A DNA stretch of 64,000 bases from Strix aluco. Taxonomy: Eukaryota > Chordata > Aves > Strigiformes > Strigidae. The DNA lies in NCBI RefSeq assembly GCF_031877795.1, contig NC_133933.1, positions 5,144,632-5,208,631 of the forward strand, written 5' to 3'. Below the pieces are notes generated by a model, which searched no databases, was not told the DNA's origin, and worked only from the letters and a program-made list of their open reading frames with translations. Below, one piece after another: positions 15,201 through 26,416 of the stretch. The translations under genes and the position numbers were made by a program. Numbering within the stretch: position 1 is the stretch's first letter; each line of letters starts with the position of its first letter.

Positions 15201-18200
15201 ATTTATGTATTCTTCTCCAGATTTTTTTCTGTAAGAATTGAAGTTTTACATATATGAATCATGGTTTTGTGGACATCAGGTACTATAAGTAGTATTCAGT
15301 TATGTCATAACCCATGCTATATCTGGAAGGATAAATACAAAGTTTACTTCAGTATTACTGATAGGTGTTTAGACATCTGCACGGGTTGACTCCGGTACCC
15401 ATTTAGATTTGGTAGGCAGATGGAGGATCCTCATGTCAGACTGCTAAAAACTCTGTAGTACAAGATTACACGAGTGCCTTGCTTCTTCAGATACTCATGT
15501 GACAATTGAGTAGTAGATTCCTTTGCCCAGCTTACAAACCATGAGGTAAAGAGGTCGAGCTCCACCTAATATCTTCTATTTTTTAAAAAAGTCTTTAAAG
15601 TTTAAAACTTATATCTTGCATGCCTGTCCCCTTTAGTAACAACTGGAGGCAGGAACTTTAAAATTGACAGGAAAGGCTAGCTAAAGATGTGTGCTTTTAA
15701 GACATCAGTGTTCTTAAGAAAAAAAAAAAATTCAGCATTAGTATGCTTTACAGTTTTCTTCAGTGTCACTGAGAGGAGTTATTTTGGTTGAAAAGCCATT
15801 GTCTTTTCCTCCATTTCTTATCAGTGGACACTTTCTCTGAAGATAGAATCTAAGTCTTGTAGCATCAGTATATAAAATCAGAATGATTAATAGCTCAATT
15901 ACTTAACATTAATTTTAAGGCTGTTTGCCTTCAAGCAAACACACACAGCCCGTATCACGTGCTTCTCAGTATGTAAATAAATGGTTTGTTTCAGGAGCAC
16001 CTTCTGTGGCTTTAGAAAGTGTTATGTATGTTCTTGCTATCTGTGTTACAGATGTGTACTGATTTTTAAAAAGGGCCCAACTTCATTTTCTTAATGATGT
16101 ATTGCATTTTATGCCATTTACAGCTTATTAGGAATTTTGCCATTTTCTGTTATCTAGCAAGTGTTCAAACGCAGATCTAGAGAACTCTGAATTTCCTACA
16201 TTCAGAATAGGCTGGGATTCCTGCTATATGTAAAATATGATTAAAGTCCAAGCAACAGACTTCAAAAGTGAGAAGGCATTTTTCATATAGAAGCCATATG
16301 CAGTAAGCTAATCTGATGATGCTTTGGGGACCTTGGGAGTGTTTGAAATTGCCAGGACTTACGTATCAAGTGAGAAAACCGGATCACACCTTGTATTTTG
16401 AGAAAGTGGAATGTGTATCACAGGGGCTTGTAACAGATTGGGCCAACTCTTGGACTAAATAGTACAGTCTCTTGACAAGCAAAAACTTAATAGTTAAGAT
16501 CTATGGTGTCAAATCAAAATGAATTTTGGTAGTAGATAATGAAGACTGCGCTGGTCCAGGAGTTAGATTTTGCTTTCTGTGCTAGGCCACAGGTAGGTTA
16601 TACGGTTCTGCTCCTCACCAGAGAGGTGCAGTTTTCTCTGGTAGTTTCCTCAATTTCAATCTTGAAAAGAATGTATTTTTTAAAACCATCAGCATTCCTT
16701 AGAAATACCTATTTCAAATGAAAAATCAGTACTCCCATGTGTAACATGGAACGATCCTTAATGTTTTTACTGGAACTTACTGACGTACAGAGCAGGACAG
16801 TCCATTTTACAATGTAGAGCTGTATTTTGCAAGTCCAATCAAGGAACTGTATTTTGGTTTGAGAATAATATCCATTCCTGTACTTGGAAAACTTCTGTCA
16901 ATGTTTTATGATGTGGTAGGAGTTCATAAGTAGAATTGCTAGGACAGATGCCTCGCTACATTGGAAATGCTGAAAAATTTGCATCGTGAAATTGTGGGAA
17001 GCTTTTCCTTCATGTGGGATGGGAGAGGGCAGAAGACTAGACCCAAAGTCCTGTCTCTGTTGATTTTCTATCAGTTAGATGATAGGATCTGATTCATCCT
17101 TCACTGACAAGCCTCCTCACTTGCTTTAGGAGCCCTTTTCTGTTTATCAGATTGGAAGGAGTCCTGTATGACCTCTCTGATCTGTCAATCATCTGTTAGA
17201 AGAGTTCTGAGATGTAAAGGTTATCTTAGGTGGTTGAGCTCGAGGCACTCCTTAGAGTGACATTAAGAGAAATCGTGCAGTTGCAAGCTCACATAAAGCT
17301 CCCCTAACTAACTGTTTCTGTCTGATTCCTTTTACTCATTTACATGTTATTCACTTGTATGTGCCTGGGATAATACTTTATTTCATTGCTTCATCTACAT
17401 TATTATATTCAGAGTCCCCTCCCGTACAGCACTCTTGATACTAAATTTGATTTTTTGGACCCATTGATGTTTTCTATTAAGTATTTTTTGATGAGCAAGT
17501 TGAGCCACATTGATAAATGCAGCTCAAAAACAATGTGTGGTTTTTATTGTGTTTGGGGTTTTTATTTGTTAACCAGACACGAAATTTAATTATCCCTGAG
17601 CATTACTTAATTGGTACATGAGCATGTGCAACTGTTACCCTGAGCGTAGTAAGAGACAACTAGAAAGTATGAAACCAAATAAGAGGTGGGAAGAAGGGCA
17701 GCATTGGAAATTTTTCTTTCAGCCCAGCATCCCAAACCCTGGACTGAAAGAAAAATAAATTCAAGATTTGTATGAGTATCACTGTCAGGCTGAAAAGGCC
17801 AAACCTTTCACTCTTCAGGATAATGGGTTGTAAGGATTCTTCATGAGTGCACATCCATGAGTAGTTCTTTTGCGGGTATTTAATGCTGTATTGCTGAACT
17901 CATCCATCCTGGAGAGAGCTGCAGATGGCAGTCACCACTTTTTACATTTCTGAGGGTTTCTTTTTCATTTGGAGTGAGATAGAGAGTTGAGTAAGATAGT
18001 AAAAGAATGAATTTTCAGTTTGTTAAGCCCTAAAGCAAGTATATCGTGTGCCTAACCATCATGTTTCTCAAGAGAGTTTTTTTCCCAGGCATCTCTTTGG
18101 ATAAGTACTAAGGATCTTAAAATCAGGTTTTGAGAGGCCAATATTATGAGCAGGTAGGGTAGAAAGACTTTGTAAGCTTCCTTTCTGCAGGCCCTTCTTT

Positions 18201-21200
18201 GCCGAGTTTTAGTGACAAAAAGGAGTGAGCTTGCCCTAGGATTTTAAGAGCACATATTTCTAATAGAACTTGGCAGTTCAAGGGCTAAAGAAGCATTTTA
18301 ATCTTCCGTGCCCACCCAGTCTCTATACAAATGTAAATATGTCTGTCTTTAACAATTTGCCAAGAAATGTGGTTTTAATTTGTTAGCAGCAATCCCACTC
18401 CCTGCAGCTCTTTCAGAGTCAAGTCACAAGTCTGGCGGTGCTTTGACGTTTTTCTCTGTCATGGTGTCATTGTTTATATGATGTCTGCTTCTGCTGTCCT
18501 CCTTTTTATGCCTGGAATATTTTTCTTTAATTATTTCACTGCCTAAAAGGAATTTGGGATTACTAGACAGGATGAGAGCAGATTAGCTTTTTTTCTTTCT
18601 TTAACAAGTCCTGAAGTTCCCATAGGAAATAAATAGTATTCCCAAAACAGACAGTGTTTTTTATTTTTTTTAATTAACTAAAATTATTAAGCCTAATAAA
18701 GAAAATAAAGGAAGTATCACCAGTAATGGCTGAGTGTCTTAGTAGTATATGGGGTGTCCATTGTTGTTATTTATGACTCTCTTTGCCTTCTATTGTGGAC
18801 TTATTCCAGCCTTAGGGAGTTTACATCACTCCTAATAGCAAAAGGCTCTCTGGTTCCCACAGAGTCTTTCAAAGACTGACTCATATGCCTTATGTTAATT
18901 GTTCAGCTCTCAAAATACACCACTTAGAGGGTGTGGTTCCAAGGGGAAAATCTACTGTACTTAGAGGGCATGTTCAGAAGTGTTTCACATATAAATCATT
19001 TTGATTTTTAATTTTTTTAATGCCTTAACCCTTTTCTATCACTGCTTTGTGTGATAAGTTATTTGAAAGCAAACTGGAAGGTTGACGATGGCATAGTGAG
19101 GGAATGTGTTAGCCCTTCAGCTCTGGACCATTAACTCCAGTCTGACTCAGCTCACAAGTGACATGGCTTCGTCATCTTTGACTCTCTCCAGGGTCTGCTC
19201 TTCACACCCCGGATGACGGAACTCTCCAGGCAACGATCACGCACTGTTCGTAATCAGATGCAAGTCAGAACTGAGGTTGACTGTTTATCTGCAGTAGCGA
19301 GTACGTGTGGACGGGAGCTGTCCCCAGTCCTCCTCTGGAGTTTGTACAAAGTGCCACTTCCCACCTATTGCTTGGAGTTGCCTGAGCAGAGTGGCGATCC
19401 TGTCGGGCTGCCGTGTTGATGTCCTCAGCTGAGGACCGAAGCCGGTCTAATAGTATTAGCCTTACCAGTTACTGTAAAGCAGAACAAGGACAGCTCAAAC
19501 GCTTCTGCTTGTGCTCCCGTTCTCTGGCTAAGTCAGAGTGCTCCCCAGCTGCTTCGATACAGAACGATTGTGCAAGAGCCTTCAGTCTGAGTTGTGTGAA
19601 CGTTTCTGAAAATCAGAATAGTTTCTACCGACTTTGCAGTTAAGAGCCTGTGCCTTTTCTTAAAATTAAACTCTTGAGTATCTTAGTAATATTCCCTTCT
19701 TTAATAGTTTACAAAATATGAAAATGTATTTAGTCAAATTAGGGGACTCCATACCTCTAACGAGAATAGAAGCAGCAATTAATCCCTCAGATTAAACTAG
19801 TTAGGCTTGATTTCTGAGGTTGAAATCCCATTGCATGTACGTCTCTTGTGTTTTTTGCCTGCTGTAAACACGTGTTGCAGCATTAGTGGACAGAACTTCA
19901 CGCATCTATCGATACACACAAAAACATTTGCATAATTTTCCCTTGAAAGGAAGGCTTAAACCAGCTGTAGTTTTTTAAATTGTCGAAATGGCTTTATTTC
20001 TTTGCCTGACTCCCCTCTTTCTGCTTACAAAACAGGAAGTTGTTTTCACTGGCTTATTCTTCTGGAAAGAGCAGTGAGGTTTACCCCCTCTCTTTTAAAA
20101 TAGAAATAAAAATAAAAATGGGCAGGGCTTAATCCCCTGTAAGTGACGGGTTCCTGAGGGGTGTTCCAGGCAACGGTCATGTACACGCTTTGGCCTCACG
20201 CCTCCACAGTCTGTCTCTACTTTCTTCAGTTCTTTCGTAGCGCCTGGCTCCAGTGTGCTGGCTTCACTGTGCAGAGCAAGAAAGGGTATAAACAAGTGCT
20301 CCTACATTTGCTGAGCCCCAGTCAGAAGTTGCATCGGGCAGGCTGATGAAGAAAAATACTATTAAAGAAAAGGAGATGCACAAAGCCTCTTCTCTTCTTG
20401 ACTTTGCCACGTGTTTTTCTCTCTTCTCCATAGCCTCAGAGATAATACTTTTTTGAAGTACGGGGTAGTTAATAGTGAAGTCAGCAAATGGCTCTTCTCT
20501 CATTGAGCTTGTTTCGCTGTGAAAGGAAATGCTCGCAGCTTGAAGAAAAAGAGCATTTTCCTTCCCTCCCTCTCGCCCCAATCTTGCATTATATAAAACC
20601 ATGGTGCTGCTGTTAGCTGAGACCAGAAAGAATTCCCCTGTTGTCCTGTAGTAGCCAACCACTACAAGCTGTGAGCATTTGAATGTTAGTATTAAAAGTT
20701 TTAACCCTTACCTTCTTATATGAGCAAATAACACTGTATATTTTTTTGTAAGTATGGAAAATTATGGGGATTCTTCTGAGAATAAGTGTATAGACCACTG
20801 CGCCAGTCAGTCTCTTCAGAAAAAAACCTGACAAACATGCTCCTGTCTGCAAGAGAGATTCCTGGCATTTGTCACAGTTTGAGCCACAAAGATGTCAAAT
20901 ATTTGCCAACAGTTTCCTCAGACGGTTTGGAAAGCTACATCCTTTGCATTACAGTCTTGTTTGTTTGCAGTATATTTTAGCATATGAAATATGTTTGTTG
21001 GGAGTCTGAAAGGGGAGGGAACTGACTAGACTCCCAAATATTAAAAGATTAAAAATAATTCTGTTTCTCTTAGACTGCTCAGATCAAAATAATAAAGAAC
21101 ATCTGTAAGTCTTAGTATTAGAAATGGAGTTTTATGTTGAATAATCATAGCTTGATGTGTCGTGTTTTAAACCTGCGTTTTCTTTTGGAGCAGAAAGAAG

Positions 21201-23615
21201 AACTTTCCAATGGGACGTCTGAATATTTTACTGAATCTGCTGAGAACAAGGAGCCTAAGATTAGTCGGAATGAACAAATAAAGCAAGACATCTTGAAAGA
21301 AATGTATGTCACTATTCTTTCTAAGGTGTTAAATTTATAATCTGGTAGAATTTGGGTAAATAGAATCTAGCCTACATAGTAAAATTTCAAATAATATAAA
21401 CTCCTTTAGAAAAGATTATTTTAAATTGCTAAGAGACCACTACTCTAGTGTGGAAAAGCACATAAAATGATTGTCGTTGTTTTGTACGGCATGAAAAAAG
21501 CTATTACAACCCACATAGATAGCTCGCATAGCACTAGGCAGAATCAAAACAGGGTGTTTTTTCCTTGAATGAAGATCTGAGCCAGAATAAACATGTGATG
21601 CTTGAAACTGGTGAAAAACACTTTGCAAAGATGTTTGTTGTTCGTTTTGAGAGCCTGCAGTGTATCATGATATTAATCTGGATCTTCTGTTGCAGTTAAA
21701 GAGTGTCCCAGGTGTAGTGGATGGGGAGGGTTAGTTGGTCTGCTGAACATTTTACTGGTCCTCTGCTGTACCAGGATGCCATTCTTACTTGTGCGAGCTC
21801 TCAGTAGCCCCAAATCAATGTGGAATCGGGGATTTGCTGTGAACCTTGGCAAATTTTCTTTTTACCCACGTTGTCCCATCTGTGTTGTCTTTAGAAATGA
21901 GATTAGATTTGGAGGTGTGCCAGCTCTACCTATTTGGGAAGATCCCCCTTTCTGAAGGGCTGGAAACTGCTCGGCATCAGCAGAGCAGCAGAAAACGGTC
22001 TCGGCATGGGACAATCTATAGTAATATTTTTAGACTCAAAATCTTACATAGGCAGCTTCAGCACTTGTGTATGAAGTTCATCTTATAGCCTATGCAAAAT
22101 CTAGATTTGTAGGAAACACGCTGCTGAGGAGTGTTTATGTACTGACACTCTATCAGGTCCCTTGTGATCCCATTTTCCTGTATAATTCCTTTTAGAATAT
22201 CATCTACTTGCATTACCCCAAGTCCTTCCCAGATGAACGGGCTTGATACCAGATGAGTAGTGGTTAACTTTAAAGTGATGCTTTGAAATGTCCTGGGAAA
22301 AATTCCAGAGGAACATTCTAAAATAGAGATTAGAAACTCTCACACAGAGACGCGCACGCTGCCTCTCTCCGCCTGCTCCCATCTATTCTTTAGATACACA
22401 TTATGCATGTGAATATATGGGAATGGTTTGAAATCATTTAGGCACTTATGAAATACTATTTTATCTAGCCAGTCTGGGAGGGAATTCAACATACTTCTGC
22501 CGTGTTGACCTTTAACATCTGTAATGAATCCAGTTCTGCCTCTTGGAATAGAATGTGAACTCCTTCATGGCTTAGTCATTAATAAATAGGGTTCCCCTAG
22601 TGCAGTGGAAAATGAGATGGATGACACTTGATATTATCCACACTAGACAAAACGCTGCTTGTCAAGATGATATACGGGGTTTTTTTCCACATTCAGAAAG
22701 AGGGTTGCCCTAGTGGTGTTTCAGAGTTTGCAAGAAGGGCGGATTGAGGCAGCGAAGATTCTTTTTAAATTTAAAACCGAAATTCCTTTTTATTGCAGTG
22801 TGAAAAGGACAAAAACAAGGAGAAGGAGTACAAGCAAACCTCAAATCAGGAAGGACTCCAAGAAAGTGTGTCTTGGCTCAGTGGACTCGCAGACAGGGAA
22901 CAGAAAGAACGACTGTCAAACTTCTCTCGGTCCTCCATCTGAAGTGAAATGTAGGAGTAGAGGACTGTTAAAGGACTGCACAAATACAGCTGAAAGCAAC
23001 TTGGAGCTTCCTGTTTTAGAGCCGGAAAATTATGTTAATCAGAGACAGCCAGATGATGTTAGCAGCCAGCAAAAACCTCCCTCTGTGGAGTGGTTGAAGT
23101 TGAGCCCTCTAAGCGAGAACCCTCCTTGTAGCTCTGAGTCAGCACTGCTAGGTCCAAAACAAAGTCAAAGAGTGACCAAAACACAGGCTCAACAAAAGAG
23201 CTGTGGTGCAGGAGAAAAGTTAGAGCATTTCAAAAAAGTATCCTCTGAAGAAACTCCTTTAATTCCTAGCAATACAGAAATGAATAAGTCCAATGGTGAT
23301 TGTTTAGGTCCATTCCTGGAGGAGAAGACCCCACTTAATTCCGGGTTGTTTTCTAAACAAGACATGACAAAGACTGCATCTGATGAGGAGTCACTAACTT
23401 TGGGAAAAAACCTCTCCCGGCCTCTTTCTGTGAGGAACAACATAGTGCAGACAAGCCAAAATGAGCCAAGCACAACCCCTGAAGAATTGTCTGTGATGCC
23501 ATCATCTTGTTTAGAACTGCAGCCCATGTCTTCAGAGAAGCTTATCCAAAAGAGAAAAAAAGAAGTTGAAAATGGTCTCGGGAGGTTAAAACTGCGAAGG
23601 CTGAAGAAGTCATAA
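8293..23615 (+). CDS. SLX4IP: SLX4IP gene, C-terminal part (three last coding exons)
   Basis: SLX4-interacting protein binds the SLX4 nuclease scaffold (with XPF-ERCC1, MUS81, SLX1) in the nucleus; the family is linked to interstrand crosslink repair and to telomere maintenance choice. Three exons, 8293-8381, 21194-21303 and 22799-23615, join in one frame with GT-AG borders. The joined product of about 338 residues follows the vertebrate protein from its VFPDRFxVCVS motif through a YF-ES-E block and the IVKRTKT junction to a low-complexity, Ser/Glu/Lys-rich tail. From the VCVS motif to the YF motif the spacing equals that of human, which argues that no exon is missing between the first two. 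The N-terminal exons (about 110 residues in human) were not recognised and are probably left of the window. Identification is by remembered homology and by position next to JAG1, as in mammals. Confidence 0.92.
12199..12234. repeat. (TG)n(TA)n compound microsatellite
   Basis: About nine TG units run directly into about nine TA units inside an SLX4IP intron. Such alternating purine-pyrimidine tracts are length-polymorphic. Confidence 0.95.
17710..17756. repeat. Imperfect inverted repeat (hairpin)
   Basis: Arms ATTTTTCTTTCAG (17710-17722) and CTGAAAGAAAAAT (17744-17756) are exact reverse complements over 13 bp. Inside, after one mismatch, CCAG pairs with CTGG around a loop of roughly 11 bases. 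It lies in an SLX4IP intron. No known small RNA family was recognised. Confidence 0.8.
21194..21303 (+). CDS. SLX4IP: SLX4IP internal coding exon (SEYF exon)
   Basis: A 110-nt exon with acceptor GGAGCAG just upstream and donor GTATGT at 21304. It begins in phase 0 with KEELSNGTSEYF, continues through ESAENKEPKISRNEQ and ends KQDILKE plus two bases (AT) of a split codon. The following exon supplies T, giving Ile, and continues VKRTKT, which matches the human ALKEIVKRTETK junction. The exon is acidic and then basic, with no recognised fold. It lies 12.8 kb downstream of the previous exon and 1.5 kb before the last one. Confidence 0.9.
21304..22798 (+). other. SLX4IP: SLX4IP last intron, 1.5 kb
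   Basis: Bounded by the GTATGT donor and the TATTGCAG acceptor. No gene, transposon or conserved motif was recognised. Confidence 0.75.
22799..23615 (+). CDS. SLX4IP: SLX4IP terminal coding exon
   Basis: The last coding exon starts after TTTTTATTGCAG and ends at TAA 23613-23615, giving 271 complete residues plus a shared Ile. The open frame extends upstream to 22713, but the residues before VKRTKT are intron. The product is a disordered tail rich in Ser, Lys, Glu and Gln, with the conserved pieces KRTKTRRRSTSK, QRQPDDVSSQQKPP, CSSESALLGPKQSQRV and SKQDMTKTASDEESL. Lys/Arg-rich stretches at both ends could be nuclear localisation signals (inference). It ends GLGRLKLRRLKKS, a different tail from the KKRKKYERGH I recall for human, so the C-terminus has diverged. 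Confidence 0.93.
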
Positions 23616-24117
23616 AGTCTAAAATATTACCTTGGTGGCATGGGTGGACAGCCACGTTTGTGTTCAGGAGCATATGCAAAAAGTAGGAAACTCTTCAAAA
23701 TAATGAAAGATAATAAAAATACAAAGTTAAAATTAGATAAGACTTTTTAAGAAAATTTAGTTAACTAAGTATCTTAGGCATTTGGAACTGTAGTGAAGAT
23801 AATTCTGTGAAGTCTTTAGGAATTAGAGTTTAATATTGTACAAACCAGGGTAGTATTTATAGCAAGAAAAATCTCTTATAATATTTACTAAGCAAAATTT
23901 TAGATCCATATATGTTTTAGTACTCCTAAAAAGTCCTATCAGCTGATGACAGCAAAAGTTAAAACCACTTTCGTGATCTGTTAGCAGCTGCAGTTATTCA
24001 GTGTTTTGTTTCTGAACACATAGTTTATTTTAGTAATAATTAATCCTTTCTGTGTTAGGAAGTTCATGGTTTATTCACATGATCTTTACAGCAGTAAGGC
24101 AAATTAAGGTTATTTCA

Positions 24118-24123
24118 AATAAA
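24118..24123 (+). terminator. SLX4IP: Candidate poly(A) signal AATAAA for SLX4IP
   Basis: Canonical hexamer about 500 bases after the stop codon. It is one of three in the first kilobase of 3' flank. Confidence 0.4.
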
Positions 24124-24580
24124 TCTTTAACCAGGATTTAACGTTGCTGATAATTTAAAGCCCACCTTTTCCATGGGGTTTCAAAATCCCTGTGGTTTCT
24201 GCTTGGGCAGTTTTGATACGAACATTTATTTCTAACCCGCGTTGTGGATACAAGTGATGATGCGTTCAGTCTTTGGAAAAATGAGGATTGGTTTTATACG
24301 TGCAGTCACCTGGACGTGCAAACATTGCTACTGGGAGAAGTTCATACATAAACACGCATACGCATCTTCAGGCAGTCATGTTTCAAAATCAGGCCTTGTT
24401 TGTGTGCAAGGACAACACACTGTTTTTCATGTATTAGCGATGCCCGAGTTATTTGTTATTTTAAGATAGAGGTAATTTTGAATTGCTCACTGCTTTTCCA
24501 TACCGCTTTTGTAACTCATGTGCTAATGAGCTAAGGAAATGCAACTTTTAATTCATGCTTATCTTTTTTTAAATGTTTAA

Positions 24581-24586
24581 AATAAA
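24581..24586 (+). terminator. SLX4IP: Alternative candidate poly(A) signal AATAAA for SLX4IP
   Basis: Canonical hexamer in an AT-rich setting with T-rich sequence shortly downstream (TTTTCTTTC from about 24598). Confidence 0.4.
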
Positions 24587-26393
24587 ATTATAAGCAGTTT
24601 TCTTTCATAATTCTCTTAAAATCAGTGTGACCACAGACATTATACGTGAAGCAATTTTGAAAAATGTTACTGACATGTACTTAGGACTGTGAATATCCTC
24701 ATTTAGGTTAGGAAGGCGACTCCCATCCATAAGCATTAGCGTTGGCAGTGTAATACAGGTCCTGATGAGTGTTAGCAACTCAGCAATTGACAGCAAGACA
24801 CTCTCGATCAAACAGCATCTTTCTGCTATAAATAATTTCTGCTTTTGCTATAAATGAAAAAGATTCTGCATGCCTGAAGACATTTTCCCTTTTTTTCTTT
24901 CAGCCTGTTTGCATGAGGTTTCTCACAGTGCTTTGCAATAAGGTCTTTCCTAGTAACAGCAAAACCGAGCTGGGTTTGGAGGAAGAATAGCCTGAGATAT
25001 GTTTACTGTTGTCTTTTGTATGGACTCGAGATACTGGGCCAGGAAGGCAGTAAAAAGCACATTTTGATGGACTTAAAAGAGGTATAAGGACATTTAATTA
25101 AGTATTTATCAGAAAAATAAGAATTATTAAGGTAGAATAACTTAGTTTATATTAAAGTCTTAGTGTAGATTTTCTGAGTGGCTTCTTTAAGTTCTTACTT
25201 CAGTGAATAAATGATAACAAATTGTACAAGCACATATTTTAGACCACAGTTTTAAATTTCCATTATTTCTACTTTGCTTTTACCTTGGATCTTTGTGATG
25301 ATGTTCTTGGTTGTAACAGATAGCTACAGGAGAGGTTTAGGTCTTACGCTGTATGATACTGTTATGCAGTGTCAGACAGATGTTGAGTTTATAAAATCAG
25401 TTACTTTTTATTTCATTCTGGTCAGGAAAAACACCTTCTGCTTGCTTTTGCAAACTGCTGAACACATGGATTGTATCTGTGAAAATTGTGGATGGTCTTG
25501 AGCAAGTACGCCTCAAACTATTACTGCTAAGAAGCTTCTCTTCTTCTTGCATCTGTCCTCTCTTAATCCATTTCACTTAAGTGTTAGAAACCAGAGGGCA
25601 ACCCCATATAGTTTATCATATCATTGCATACTGTTGTTATATACATAGTTCAATCTTGTAATTATAATTTAGTTTGAACTGAGTAACGTACCTGCATGCA
25701 CCCTTACAAAGGAATGTCATACGTTTATAGGGGGCTTGTGTAGAATAAACCATTGTCTGTGTAGCTAAAATCACTTGATTTTTCCTTTAGGATATTTTGT
25801 TATGTTACTTAAAATGCTGTTTCCATCACCTCACTGATAGCATGGGAACATCCTCCTCCTAAAATGGGGATTGTGCAACACTGAGAAATGTAGGCCTAGA
25901 TCGATTAAAGGTGTTAGAGCCTAGAGAGTCAGAACAAATACAAGTGCACTTTCTCAAAAGTCCATATTTGCGTCATTCTTACTGTAATTACTGACTTGGT
26001 AGGTTCTGAGGCTCTTTGTAGCTGTGTTCTTTAAAAAGTTGTCCCTTGGATCCTCTCAGAAACGCCGTTATTCCGAGAAGAAGCTTTGAATTCATGATTG
26101 TTTCTGGATTTTAGATGGTGTCGCCGCTCAAAACTATTGTTTCTTTTGTCTGAGCAGCAGGACTATTATAAAAGTTTCCCTTTTGCAAACCCTCTGGGTG
26201 CTTTACGTGATGCTGTGACATCCAGGCTGTACCGCTACTGTATGGCTCTCTTATCTCTGTACTTTAAGGGCAAGGTTGTCTTCTTAGTCTTTGCCTTTAT
26301 CAGCAATCCACCTGCACCCAGATGACTGGCAGAGGTGTGGTCTGACACGCTCTTGAACCACAAACTCAATTTCCTAAATCAGGTTTAGGGGAG

Positions 26394-26416
26394 AAAAAAA
26401 AAAAAAAAAAAAAAAA
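26394..26416. repeat. A23 homopolymer tract
   Basis: Uninterrupted run of A. No flanking retroelement body was recognised, so it is listed as simple repeat. Confidence 0.9.

Larger units (their letters stand above)
8382..21193 (+). other. SLX4IP: SLX4IP intron, 12.8 kb
   Basis: Intron between the VFPDRF and SEYF exons, bounded by GTATGT and CAG. It holds a TG/TA microsatellite at 12199-12234, a small duplicated motif near 11310-11354 and a hairpin-forming inverted repeat at 17710-17756. The stretch 19.1-20.3 kb is somewhat less AT-rich and carries several short open frames, the longest 132 codons on the - strand (20264-20662), none resembling a known protein. Confidence 0.75.
23616..24610 (+). 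other. SLX4IP: SLX4IP 3' UTR and probable 3' end
   Basis: AT-rich sequence after the SLX4IP stop codon. AATAAA hexamers occur at 23712-23717, 24118-24123 and 24581-24586. Which is used cannot be told from sequence alone. The right boundary given here assumes the last one. Confidence 0.5.

Noticed and set aside
20264..20662. 132-codon open frame on the - strand
   Set aside because: Intronic to SLX4IP, no recognisable domain or splice context, composition like its surroundings.
26394..26416. A23 tract as the tail of a retroposed gene copy
   Set aside because: No processed coding sequence or target-site duplication could be seen upstream on either strand.
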